Source of the DNA: Mesobacillus maritimus
Lineage (GTDB): Bacteria; Bacillota; Bacilli; Bacillales; Cytobacillaceae
Direction: 5' to 3'
Length of the DNA stretch: 64,000 bases
NCBI RefSeq assembly: GCF_019749255.1
Contig: NZ_JACWFH010000016.1
Span: forward strand, 1-64,000
This document shows, in pieces, positions 6,420-15,752 of this stretch. The notes below the pieces were generated by a model that had not been told where the DNA came from, ran no database searches, and worked only from the letters and a program-made list of their open reading frames with translations. Made by a program: the position numbers and the translations under genes. Every line of letters starts with the position of its first letter. The stretch's first letter is position 1.

Positions 6420-9400
6420 TTAGTTTCCTTCCTGCCGGTATAACCACACCGCCATTAAGGAAACTAGCTTATCCGGATCGACAGGCTTAGCGATATAATC
6501 GGATGCACCTGCTGCTAGACACTTTTCACGGTCTTCCTTCATGGCCTTTGCTGTTAAGGCAATAATTGGTAACTGACTAAAACATTCTTGTGCACGAATT
6601 CGCCGGATCGCTTCATACCCATCCATCTCAGGCATCATAATATCCATTAAAACCAAATCAACATCAGGGTTTTTCTCCATTACCTCTAAACTCTCGGCAC
6701 CATTTTCAGCAAAGGCTATATTTAGCCCATACATTTCAAGGATGCTCGAAATCGCGTAGATATTACGAACATCGTCATCTACCAAAAGGATCTTTTTCCC
6801 TTTTAAAGCCGGCAGACTTTTGCTGTTATTCACATCGATCATCTCAGTGCCTTCATCACTTTCTGTTTTAGTACTAGAAGCTAAATACAATTCTAGCTCA
6901 TTCACTAACCGCTGCGGGGAAAGAGCATCTTTAATGATAATCGTATGCGATAAGTGATTCAGATACATCTCCTCCTTCGAGGATAAGTCCCGTCCAGTAT
7001 AGATAATAACTTTTAGGTTGTTAGTAAGGATATACGGTTTAATTTCCTCTAATAATTGAAATCCAGTTGTATCCTGCAACCCCAAGTCTAGAATTAAGCA
7101 ATCAAGCTGATTTACTTTCAGCTCTTCTACTGCTTCTTTCCCTGTCGATACAGCCTTGATAATGACATTCATACTCCCAATGAGTTCCATTAAACTATTG
7201 CGTTGTTTAAGGTCATCGTCTACGATGAGCAATCTCTTAATATCCTTGTTCTTTTCTAAAAGAACGACAGGCTCAGCTTGGGTTGGTGGAAGGTGATTGC
7301 TACTTTCAACTATCTCTTCTTCAAGCGGTACCTCTTTCGCTACAGCTACTTCATCCACAACCAGTTCCGCATTTTGTTCTTGATAATCGTCTACAAAAAA
7401 CGTAAATCGGCTTCCTTTGCCTTCAACACTTTCAACGTTAATTTCTCCACCTAATAACACAGACAGTTCACGGCAAATAGATAAGCCCAACCCTGTTCCA
7501 CCATACCTGCGGCTTGTCGTACCATCTGCTTGCTGAAAGGCCTGGAAAATAAGTTCTTGTTTTTCGGAAGGGATTCCAATACCCGTATCCACAACTGAAA
7601 AGGAGAAGCCATTATCATACTTGATTTCTAAACGTACTTCCCCTTGATGAGTGAACTTGAATGCATTTGATAGCAGATTCTTTAAAACTTGTTTTACCCG
7701 CTGTTCATCACTAATAATAAAGGCCGGTGTACCTTCACTAATCTGGATATGAAACTTTACATTTTTCTCATTTGCTATCGGTCTAAATCTTTGCTCGGCA
7801 AACTTGGCAATATCTTTAATGGAGACTTGTCCTTTTACTACCTCCATTTTCCCTGATTCAATTTTGGTTAAATCAAGAATATCGTTAATCAAAATAAGTA
7901 AGTCTTGACCAGAGGAATAGATGGTTTTCGAATACTCGATCTGTTTACTAGTGAGATTCCCATTTTTATTATCTGCAAGCAATTTTGATAGAATCAATAA
8001 ACTATTTAAAGGTGTGCGTAGTTCATGCGACATATTCGCGAGAAACTCAGATTTGTATTTTGAACTGATTGCAAGTTGTTTTGCTTTTTCCTCTAGTTCC
8101 GCACGTGCTTTAGCCATTTCCCGATTGGTTATTTCGAATTTTTCATTCTGTTCTTCTAGTCGATTTGCTTTTTCTTGTAGCTCTTCATTCGTTTGCTCTA
8201 ATTCTTCTTGTTGGACTTGAAGTCGCTCTTCTGATCTTCGAAGTGACTGCGTTTGTTCCTCTAGTTCTTCATTGGTCACTCTTAGTTCTTCTTGTTGGGC
8301 CTGTAGTTCCTCTGATTGCGCTTGGACTTCCTCCATTAAGGTTTGCGTTTCCTCCAATACCTTCGTTAACTGAATTCGGCCCATCACACTATCAATGATA
8401 ATTCCAAGACCACCTACCATTTCTTCAAGGAAGGTTTGTTGAGTATCATCGAATGGTTTGAAAGAGGCAATTTCTAGAACAGCTTTTACATCGCCTTCAT
8501 AGAGAACAGGCAACACATAAAGGTGTAATGGAGTGGCTTCTCCTAATCCTGAGTTTATTTGAACATAGTCAGATGGTACGTTTGTAAGAATAATAGGTGT
8601 CTTCTCAAGAATGGCTTGTCCAATTAACCCCTCTCCAGGCGCAAAGCTGTTAGATAAATGCTTTCTTTCCTTAAATCCATACGATGCAAGCAGATTGTAC
8701 TTGTGTGCATTGCCTTGTGTTTGTTGCTCTACTGCTTTGACATAAAGGAGAGCATGACCAGACTCTGTCAGAGGGACGATTTTGGAAAGAAATGTACGAC
8801 TAAGTGATTCTAAATCATGCTTCCCATATAAGCTTGTTGTCACATCAGCAATATTCGATTTGCTCCAAAGAAGGTTTTGTTCTTTTTGCTGTTGCGTTTC
8901 TAGCGAGTCTAACATCGTATTAAAGGAGGCAGAAACCTCACCGATTTCATCTTCTTTTTGAACCTCAACTCTTGTATTGATATCCGAATTTCCCTTTGCC
9001 ACACTGCTCATTATCTTAGAAACTCTATTTAATCGATTTACTATGTTCCAGATCATCCGCGTGATGAACGCAATAACAATCAATAGTCCCAAAATTGCGA
9101 TGGTACTTCCAATCAACATGTTTCTTTCAGAGTTTTGAGCAAAGGTTTCAAATGTACTTTTATTCAGCCTTTCATAATGGGTAGTAATTTCAGACGTAAC
9201 ATCAAAAAGCTCATCATGAATCCTTTGTCCATTACGATTTAACAAATCGAGAGCTTCTTCATTTTTTCCGCCAGATACCAAGGCTATTAGACTTTCTTTA
9301 TAAACATTAAACGATCGATTTACATCTTCTAGATCCGTAATCATTGCTCTTTCCTCAGCAGATGCTTTTGATGCCAATTCAGAGATATTCTGACTGACAC

Positions 9401-9662
9401 CATCACTTTCCAGTTGTAACCTGGCCAATTCTGCGCTAATGATTTCCTCTTCATTATTGAGGACAAGGTTTCGAATCGAAATGGCTTGATTTTTAACACC
9501 GATATGAATCTCCCCAGCTAATAATGATAAATCATACCCATTTTGCGAAATGGCCTTCATCTTATTAATACTAGAAAGTTGGAACCAACCAACTCCAATT
9601 ACAAGAAAGATGAGGATTGGAAAGGTACTAAGCCCCAGTAATAACTTTGTTTTAATCTTCAT
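6420..9662 (-). CDS. Multidomain hybrid sensor histidine kinase (RsbK-like)
   Basis: A kinase of 1080 residues. Domains in order: membrane segment (about 10-31), extracytoplasmic helical sensor (32-183), second membrane segment (184-206), HAMP (207-262), GAF (285-425), a long E/Q-rich coiled coil (435-540), HisKA with SHELRTPLNS (His about 548), HATPase_c with NLLSNAFKFT, DTGIGIP and GGTGLGLSI, a first receiver with LILDLGL (about 812-930), and a second receiver with LMDIMMPEMDGYE (about 960-1078). AAGGAG lies 7 nt before the ATG at 9662 and only 1 nt before the ATG at 9668, so the inner start is preferred. It lies between a GGDEF-EAL gene and a CheR gene in one operon. Confidence 0.88.
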   Translation of the reverse strand: MKIKTKLLLGLSTFPILIFLVIGVGWFQLSSINKMKAISQNGYDLSLLAGEIHIGVKNQAISIRNLVLNNEEEIISAELARLQLESDGVSQNISELASKASAEERAMITDLEDVNRSFNVYKESLIALVSGGKNEEALDLLNRNGQRIHDELFDVTSEITTHYERLNKSTFETFAQNSERNMLIGSTIAILGLLIVIAFITRMIWNIVNRLNRVSKIMSSVAKGNSDINTRVEVQKEDEIGEVSASFNTMLDSLETQQQKEQNLLWSKSNIADVTTSLYGKHDLESLSRTFLSKIVPLTESGHALLYVKAVEQQTQGNAHKYNLLASYGFKERKHLSNSFAPGEGLIGQAILEKTPIILTNVPSDYVQINSGLGEATPLHLYVLPVLYEGDVKAVLEIASFKPFDDTQQTFLEEMVGGLGIIIDSVMGRIQLTKVLEETQTLMEEVQAQSEELQAQQEELRVTNEELEEQTQSLRRSEERLQVQQEELEQTNEELQEKANRLEEQNEKFEITNREMAKARAELEEKAKQLAISSKYKSEFLANMSHELRTPLNSLLILSKLLADNKNGNLTSKQIEYSKTIYSSGQDLLILINDILDLTKIESGKMEVVKGQVSIKDIAKFAEQRFRPIANEKNVKFHIQISEGTPAFIISDEQRVKQVLKNLLSNAFKFTHQGEVRLEIKYDNGFSFSVVDTGIGIPSEKQELIFQAFQQADGTTSRRYGGTGLGLSICRELSVLLGGEINVESVEGKGSRFTFFVDDYQEQNAELVVDEVAVAKEVPLEEEIVESSNHLPPTQAEPVVLLEKNKDIKRLLIVDDDLKQRNSLMELIGSMNVIIKAVSTGKEAVEELKVNQLDCLILDLGLQDTTGFQLLEEIKPYILTNNLKVIIYTGRDLSSKEEMYLNHLSHTIIIKDALSPQRLVNELELYLASSTKTESDEGTEMIDVNNSKSLPALKGKKILLVDDDVRNIYAISSILEMYGLNIAFAENGAESLEVMEKNPDVDLVLMDIMMPEMDGYEAIRRIRAQECFSQLPIIALTAKAMKEDREKCLAAGASDYIAKPVDPDKLVSLMAVWLYRQEGN

Positions 9663-9709
9663 GCTCATGCTCCTTAGGCAAATTTAAATCTGTCTTTTCC
9701 CATTCATCA

Positions 9710-12232
9710 TTATGAAAGGAGTAACCCTTCCCCTTCGTCAATACAAGTTTGATAGACTTTTGCCATCGCCTGGAGACGATCATTAACCGTTAGTTTTTGA
9801 AAGATACGGGTAATATGATTTTTAACGGTATGTTCACTGATAAATAACTGCTCCGAGATTTCCTTATTGCTTAGTCCTTCTACAATTAACTTAAAAACAT
9901 CCATTTCCCTAGTTGAAATAGAATAGATCGTTTGTATACGAGTTAATGCAGCATTCAGAATAGCTCCATTTGGATTTAAATCCGATTCATCAAAGGCTGA
10001 ACCTTTATGAATGACGCTTTTAGTAGGCTTGTAGGCAATAGGTTTAATGTTCGTTTCTACTGCCTTGTCCTGACTTTTAAATAAAAAGTCTTCAAATTCG
10101 TTAGCGGAGACTGGAGGGCTAAAGTAATAGCCTTGAAATTCTTCACAATCCAAATCTCTTAATTGGTTTAATTGCTCTTCCGTTTCCACACCTTCAGCAA
10201 CAACAGACAGTTTTAGACTATGAGCTAGTGAGACAATAGCTGAGACTAAAGAGAGGCTCTCTGGTGATCTACTACTAAGGTCTTGGATAAAGGACTTGTC
10301 AATTTTTAATGAGTGAACAGGAAACTGTCGTAAATATTTCAAGGACGAGTATCCCATCCCAAAATCATCCATGCTTAAGTAGATTCCCATGTTCCGCAGT
10401 TTTTTTAAGGTTTGGGTCATCGCAAGCTCATTCTTAAAAATGACAGACTCTGTAATTTCAATTTCAATCATACCTGGGGCGGTTCCCGTGTCGGTTAGAA
10501 TGGACGAGATGGTTTCTATCAGATCCTTTTGTAAAAACTGCTGGGAAGAGAAGTTCACTGCAATTCGAATCGGTTCTAAGCCAGCCTCTTGCCATGCTTT
10601 ATTTTGCCTGCAAGCTTCCGCTAATACCCATTTCCCAATCTCGACAATTAGATTTGATTCTTCTGCTAAAGGAATAAATTCTGAAGGGAGGATCATTCCC
10701 CAATTTGGGTGATCCCAACGTATTAAAGCCTCTGCACTTGTGATTTTACTGGATCCAATATGAATCCGTGGCTGGTAAACTAGTTTAAATTCATTGCGCT
10801 CCAATGCTTTTCGCAAATCATTTTGAAGTTGGAAGCTTCGGTAAGATTGAATATTCATACCCGAGTGAAACACTTTAAAACTATTCCTGCCGTGTTCTTT
10901 TGCTCGATATAAGGCAGCATCTGCATTCTTCACTAATGTGCCTGCATCTTCTCCATCGTAAGGAAAGATACTAACCCCAGTACAAGCTGTGATGAATAAT
11001 TCGTAGTTATCGATAAGAAACGGCTCTTTAAACACTTCCATAATTTCTTCAGCCAATTCCACCGCTAACTCCCGATTTGTTTTAGGCAAAAGAATATTAA
11101 ATTCATCTCCCCCTACCCTTGCCACGAAGTCTTCGTTACGCAAACAATTCTTCAGTCGTTTAGCCATTTTTTGTATGACTGTATCTCCAACGATATGACC
11201 GAGGGAATCATTAATGGACTTAAAGTGGTCCATATCCACATACAAGAGAGCAAGAGGTTGGTTATTGCTTTTTGCTGCTTGTAATTGAATTTTCAGTTCA
11301 TCATTGAACTTCCTCCGATTAGGTAAGTCCGTTAGCCAGTCATGGTAGGCCATATGAGTAATTTCATTTTCATATTCTTTTTTATGCGTAAGGTCCCGGA
11401 CTGTGCAAGCAACAATACACTGATCTTGGACAAATCGCTTTCCTACTTGTATTTCTACCGGGAATTCTTCCCCGCTTTTTCTAGTAGCTGTTAGTTCCCG
11501 TAGGTTATGATTTCCTAAAATATGTTCAAGATTATTAATGGTATCTAATACAAACAATAGATATTCTTGTGACTCATCACCTGTAAATAACATCAGGATA
11601 TTTTGACCTAAGATCTCCGTGGCTTGGTACCCAAACATTTTTTCAACAGCTGGGTTAACTTTTAAGACCCTGCCAGCTTGATCAATTACAAGCATTGAAT
11701 CAATGGATGTCTCACTAATGACATTGGCTAATGCCTCAGATACTCGTAAATCAGAGGTTATCTTGGAAAGCTCCTGATAAGATTGTTCCAATTCGATCGT
11801 TTTATTGGTTAAGATCTCTGCTTGCTTAATCAGAATGCGATTCATCTTATATATCTCGACAAAAGCATCCACTTTTGCTTTTAAAATAATCGGGTCAAAT
11901 GGCTTTAAGATATAATCTACTGCTCCCATTGAATACCCAGTAAAGATATGCTCGGACTCCATATTATTTGCCGTAATAAAGAGGATGGGAACATTTTTAG
12001 TTTTTTCACGTGCTTTAATAATTTTTGCCGTTTCAAAGCCATCAATGCCAGGCATTTGAACATCCAGCAATATTGCCGCAAAATCATATTTTAAAAGAGA
12101 TCTTAACGCCTCTTCTCCAGAAGAAGCAGTGACTAGATTCAATCCTTCATGCTCAATAATCGCTTCTAACGCTAATAGATTCTCTGGACGATCATCTACT
12201 AAGAGAATGTTAACTTTTTCAATGTTGTTCAT
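9710..12232 (-). CDS. REC-PAS-GGDEF-EAL-LuxR HTH c-di-GMP signalling protein
   Basis: An 840-residue response regulator. It has a receiver (about 5-125, Asp in ILLDVQMPG), PAS (about 165-290), GGDEF (about 300-460) with intact GGDEF and an inhibitory-site RNED exactly five residues before it, and EAL (about 475-715). The EAL domain retains EALIRW, VNFSS, EIEITES, DDFGMGYSSL, KIDKSF and VVAEGVET, so both c-di-GMP synthesis and hydrolysis look possible. A LuxR-type helix-turn-helix follows (about 780-838; ISTREMDVFKLIVEGLSNKE). The ATG at 12232 has AGAGGA 9 nt upstream; the frame is open to 12319. It is the first gene of the operon with the hybrid kinase and CheR. The DNA-binding tail after EAL is unusual. 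Confidence 0.88.
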   Translation of the reverse strand: MNNIEKVNILLVDDRPENLLALEAIIEHEGLNLVTASSGEEALRSLLKYDFAAILLDVQMPGIDGFETAKIIKAREKTKNVPILFITANNMESEHIFTGYSMGAVDYILKPFDPIILKAKVDAFVEIYKMNRILIKQAEILTNKTIELEQSYQELSKITSDLRVSEALANVISETSIDSMLVIDQAGRVLKVNPAVEKMFGYQATEILGQNILMLFTGDESQEYLLFVLDTINNLEHILGNHNLRELTATRKSGEEFPVEIQVGKRFVQDQCIVACTVRDLTHKKEYENEITHMAYHDWLTDLPNRRKFNDELKIQLQAAKSNNQPLALLYVDMDHFKSINDSLGHIVGDTVIQKMAKRLKNCLRNEDFVARVGGDEFNILLPKTNRELAVELAEEIMEVFKEPFLIDNYELFITACTGVSIFPYDGEDAGTLVKNADAALYRAKEHGRNSFKVFHSGMNIQSYRSFQLQNDLRKALERNEFKLVYQPRIHIGSSKITSAEALIRWDHPNWGMILPSEFIPLAEESNLIVEIGKWVLAEACRQNKAWQEAGLEPIRIAVNFSSQQFLQKDLIETISSILTDTGTAPGMIEIEITESVIFKNELAMTQTLKKLRNMGIYLSMDDFGMGYSSLKYLRQFPVHSLKIDKSFIQDLSSRSPESLSLVSAIVSLAHSLKLSVVAEGVETEEQLNQLRDLDCEEFQGYYFSPPVSANEFEDFLFKSQDKAVETNIKPIAYKPTKSVIHKGSAFDESDLNPNGAILNAALTRIQTIYSISTREMDVFKLIVEGLSNKEISEQLFISEHTVKNHITRIFQKLTVNDRLQAMAKVYQTCIDEGEGLLLS

Positions 12233-12412
12233 TTCAATTATCCTCTCTACCGTCAGTAAACCTACTTTACTCTTTATCTCTACGTTCAAGTCATGTATAA
12301 ATCTGATATTGTTCACCAATTTTTATTACAAATATATTAATAGTATTACAAATAATCACATGAACCGATAGAGTTTCGACAAAACAAGACAAAACCCAAA
12401 TGCTTCCTGTTC

Positions 12413-12438
12413 TTCCCCTATCTTGATAATACTTAAAC
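12413..12438 (-). promoter_or_regulatory. Possible sigma-B-type promoter of the signalling operon
   Basis: On the minus strand GTTTAA (12433-12438) is followed after 14 bp by GGGGAA (12413-12418), against a sigma-B consensus of GTTTAA and GGGTAT. The -35 matches fully and the -10 at 4 of 6 positions. It would give a leader of about 170 nt. Apart from this candidate and the panE-side terminator, the 12233-12660 gap shows nothing clear. Confidence 0.25.
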
Positions 12439-12604
12439 ACTACCATTTGTTTATGACCCCCTACTAAAGGATTATATAAACAATGTGAATATAGTAAAAA
12501 AGTAGGTCATTCTATTATGACAAACATTTGCACTATCTGATAGGTATTTTCAAGAAACTTCCTTTTATTTTTCCTGGAAATATATAGGTGGAGAAACGAG
12601 GAAT

Positions 12605-12639
12605 CAAAAAAATACCTAAGGGCTTCCCTAGGTACTTTT
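12605..12639 (-). terminator. Terminator of the panE-like gene
   Basis: TACCTA(a)GGG and CCCTAGGTA pair with one bulge. On the minus strand seven T follow. Confidence 0.75.
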
Positions 12640-12660
12640 CGTAATGTCTTAAAGAATCAT

Positions 12661-13581
12661 TTAGTTGTAGCTACTCTCTTTGGCTTTAATCCGTTCGTAG
12701 AGTTCACGATTAATCGGTGTGGATACACCGTGTTTCTCTCCTAACTCCAATACTGTACCAGAAAATAACTCAACTTCACTGTAGCGCTTTGCCTCTACAT
12801 CCTGTGCCATAGAAGGTTTCCCCTCTGGGCTCAATTTGCTTAATACAATCAACCAATAATTTATATCCTCTTCAGTTAAAGGTATGCCTTCTTTTTCAGA
12901 TAGGAGCATAACTTCACGCATTGCACCGATCATCATGTCTCTCGCTGGTCCGGGTTTTTGAATCTCCCCATAGTTGCTTTCATGTACAGCAACTGTTTGA
13001 TTCACTCCCACATTCAGCATGAATTTGCTCCAGAGCTTCTTATACATATCCGGTACAACTTCATACGGGACGTTCATTTCATCAAAGAAAGTTGCAACTG
13101 CCCGTACCTTTTCAGAATCCACTTCCCCATTGCGCTCGCCAAAGCAGAGCATCCCCATATTTTCATAGGTGAGTTCATTTTTCACCTTAACCGCATCCAT
13201 CCCTTGTGCAACGCAGTACAAAGTCTTCTCCATACCATAGGCCTCACCGATAACAGCCTCGCTAGTTATTCCATTCAATGCGGATAATAGTATCGTGTTT
13301 TTATCTATATGGTTTCTAACTGCATGGATTGCGTTCTTTAAGCCCTCATTTTTAACCGTAAAAAGAACTAAATCAGCAGGCTCCACACTTTCTTCGGGTG
13401 TTGTAAAATGAAAATCACAGCGTTCACCATTACAATAAACTTGTTGGGTACAATATTTTTCCACTCGCTCCTTATCTGCGACAATCCGTAAACTTCCTTT
13501 TGGCATTCTCTTCGATAAATGATGCCCAAATAAAATTCCAAGCGCCCCTAGGCCAACAATTGATACAGTGTTTATCTTCAC
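12661..13581 (-). CDS. Ketopantoate reductase family (2-dehydropantoate 2-reductase)
   Basis: An NADPH-dependent reductase of the ApbA/PanE family, 306 residues, which in the canonical case converts 2-dehydropantoate to pantoate for coenzyme A synthesis. The N-terminal nucleotide-binding motif is GLGALG (residues 10-15), followed by the PADLVLFTVKN region. The C-terminal helical domain contains the conserved lysine and asparagine in YKKLWSKFMLNVGVNQ. GAGGTG lies 8 nt before the ATG. Bacillaceae often have more than one paralog, so the substrate may be another 2-keto acid. It is transcribed alone with its own terminator. Confidence 0.82.
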   Translation of the reverse strand: MKINTVSIVGLGALGILFGHHLSKRMPKGSLRIVADKERVEKYCTQQVYCNGERCDFHFTTPEESVEPADLVLFTVKNEGLKNAIHAVRNHIDKNTILLSALNGITSEAVIGEAYGMEKTLYCVAQGMDAVKVKNELTYENMGMLCFGERNGEVDSEKVRAVATFFDEMNVPYEVVPDMYKKLWSKFMLNVGVNQTVAVHESNYGEIQKPGPARDMMIGAMREVMLLSEKEGIPLTEEDINYWLIVLSKLSPEGKPSMAQDVEAKRYSEVELFSGTVLELGEKHGVSTPINRELYERIKAKESSYN

Positions 13582-13672
13582 TACACCTCAGATTCCCTTC
13601 TCCGTAAATTTTATACTGTCATTTTATCACAGGGACTTTGGTTGCTTGGAAGCAAAAGGTTGTAGTCTGTGA

Positions 13673-14671
13673 TTATTTTAAAGCCTCAGCCAACAAGGTG
13701 TAAGATTGAACCTTATCTTGAAAATCATACACATTGGTGATAATCATGATTTCTTCTGTTTGATACTTTTCACTCAGTCTTTGTAGCTCATCCTTCACCT
13801 TAGCTGGTGTTCCAATCACCATCCGCTTTCGATTTTCTATTACTCTTTTCTGTTCTTCTGCCGTTAGCTTCATTCTTTTCGCTTCTTCTATGGAAAGAAT
13901 TCTCGTATCACTCCCCTGTTCAACGGAAAGCAACCACCGATCGAGACTTAAAGCCATTTCTTCTGCTTTCTCCTGTTTAGGAGCACAAATCACAAACACA
14001 CAAACATTGACCTTGGGGGTTGATTGTAAACTCGACGGCTGAAAATGTTCGTAATAATAATCAATTGCCTTTTGACCATTCTCTGGATTAATAAAATGGC
14101 CATATGTAAAAGCTGTTCCATTTTCTGCTGCTACTCGAGCACCTCGATGGGTAATTCCTAAAACCCAGATATCTGGAGACTTCCCTGAAACTGGATATGC
14201 GGTCACTTCGTGATATGGATGGTCTAGTGGCAACTGGTTGCTTAAAAACCCTTGCAAGTCTTGAACTTTCCGAGGAAAATCGTTTAGACTTCTCCTTACT
14301 CCATCGGTTAACGCTAATCTTGTAGTAGGCGATCCGCCCGGAGAACGGCCGATGCCTAAATCAATACGGTCTGGAAAAAGTGTTTCTAACATCTTGAAAT
14401 TTTCAGCTACCTTATAAGGGCTATACTGCGGGAGGAGAATACCACCTGAGCCAACACGTATCTTTTTTGTTTTTGAAGCAATATGAGAAATCAACACCTC
14501 CGGGGATGAACCGGAAATGCCAATCGTATTATGATGTTCAGCCACCCAAAAACGGGTATACCCTAGTTCTTCCGTCAATTGCGCAAGTTTTACGGTATTT
14601 TGTAAAGCCACGCTAGCATTTTCGCCTTTACGAATGACCGATTGATCCAAGACACTTAATTTCAAACTCAT
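13673..14671 (-). CDS. LLM-class flavin-dependent oxidoreductase
   Basis: A luciferase-like monooxygenase family protein of 332 residues. It begins MSLKLSVLDQS and shows the typical ELGYTRFWVAEHHN segment, then IRVGSGGILLPQYSPYKVAE and RIDLGIGRSPGG, all hallmarks of the MsnO8-like branch. Reduced flavin is the expected cosubstrate; the organic substrate cannot be read from sequence. The ATG at 14671 has AGGGAAGAAGGA upstream and matches family N-termini; an ATG at 14692 with AAAAGG is the alternative. No functional partner is adjacent. Confidence 0.82.
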   Translation of the reverse strand: MSLKLSVLDQSVIRKGENASVALQNTVKLAQLTEELGYTRFWVAEHHNTIGISGSSPEVLISHIASKTKKIRVGSGGILLPQYSPYKVAENFKMLETLFPDRIDLGIGRSPGGSPTTRLALTDGVRRSLNDFPRKVQDLQGFLSNQLPLDHPYHEVTAYPVSGKSPDIWVLGITHRGARVAAENGTAFTYGHFINPENGQKAIDYYYEHFQPSSLQSTPKVNVCVFVICAPKQEKAEEMALSLDRWLLSVEQGSDTRILSIEEAKRMKLTAEEQKRVIENRKRMVIGTPAKVKDELQRLSEKYQTEEIMIITNVYDFQDKVQSYTLLAEALK

Positions 14672-14802
14672 TCCTTCTTCCCTGTTCAACATCCTTTTTA
14701 TCTAATGTATCTCAAATGGACAAACTTAATCTATTGGGAGTGTTTAATTAAAATAAAGAAAGACATATTAAGGATAGTATTTAAACGGAAGGAGAAGATG
14801 AA

Positions 14803-15105
14803 ATGGACTTTTTATCACGAGAAGAAATTCTTAATGATTTACAGCAATCAATGCCGGCCTTTATCAATCAATACAATTTAGACGATATTGGTCTATACGA
14901 AGAGCAAGGGCAAGGGGATGTATATTATATGGGGTATACAGTGAAGAAAAACGGAAGAACCTATCATATTCATACTCCCTATCACAAAAATGAAAATGGA
15001 GAACTAGCAAGCCAGCAAACGTCGTGGACAGCGGAGCCGGATGAACCAAACAAAGAGGACTTAAAAGGGTATGATAGTTTAGAGAGTGTTTTTCGAGATA
15101 TTTAA
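14803..15105 (+). CDS. DUF5634-like small protein
   Basis: A soluble 100-residue protein with no signal peptide or membrane segment. The sequence ends in an acidic tail, and the central YYMGYTVKKNGRTYHIHTPY segment looks like a beta hairpin. I recognise it as similar to DUF5634 proteins of Bacillus, whose function is unknown. GGAAGGAG lies 8 nt before the ATG. It is alone on the plus strand upstream of the 52-bp repeat array. Confidence 0.65.
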   Translation: MDFLSREEILNDLQQSMPAFINQYNLDDIGLYEEQGQGDVYYMGYTVKKNGRTYHIHTPYHKNENGELASQQTSWTAEPDEPNKEDLKGYDSLESVFRDI

Positions 15106-15163
15106 ACTGGTGCTTTATTTAGAGTAAGGAGAGGGTGATAGACTTCCTTGCTCTATTTTCTTA

Positions 15164-15655
15164 TTCGGACTCTGTTTGCCTTTTCATGCCTCGCACTGTC
15201 CGAAGTCATCTCTCATTCGGACTCTGTTTGACTTTTCATGCCTTGAACTGTCCGAAGTCATCTCTCATTCGGACTCTGTTTCCCTTCTCACACCTAACAC
15301 TGTCCGAAGTCATCCCTCATTCGGACTCTGCTTGACTTTTCATGCCTCGCACTGTCCGAAGTCATCTCTCATTCGGACTCTGTTTCCCTTCTCACACCTA
15401 ACACTGTCCGAAGTCATCTCTCATTCGGACTCTGTTTGCCTTTTCATGCCTCGCACTGTCCGAAGTCATCTCTCATTCGGACTCTATTTCCCTTCTCACA
15501 CCTAACACTGTCCGAAGTCATCCCTCATTCGGACTCTGCTTGCCTTCTCACACCTAACACTGTCCGAAGTCATCCCTCATTCGGACTCTGCTTGACTTTT
15601 CATGCCTCGCACTGTCCGAACTCTACCCTCATTCATACCGGGATCGCCTTCTCGT
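15164..15655. repeat. Tandem array, ten 52-bp units
   Basis: TTCGGAC recurs at 15164, 15216, 15268, 15320, 15372, 15424, 15476, 15528 and 15580, with a degenerate copy at 15632, always exactly 52 bp apart. Each unit has a conserved part in which GTCCGAA and TTCGGAC form an inverted repeat around 11 nt, and a part of about 21 bp with two versions, one with CTTTTCATGCC and one with CTTCTCACACC. Order is A, A, B, A, B, A, B, B, A, then a degenerate unit. The plus strand is pyrimidine-rich. Frames through it are open but lack ribosome binding sites. Confidence 0.9.
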
Positions 15656-15752
15656 GCCTTGCACTGTCCCCAAGAAGGAAACCAATGACACACCTTACAT
15701 CTCTGTCATAGACTATATAGTTAGAAACTAAATGCCTATGGAGGTGTTAGCA

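Noticed and set aside
15164-15655. CRISPR array
   Set aside because: Spacing is regular, but the variable part has only two versions instead of unique spacers, and no cas genes are present.
15135-15711. Plus-strand open frames through the 52-bp array
   Set aside because: They translate the DNA repeat, overlap each other in different frames and lack ribosome binding sites.
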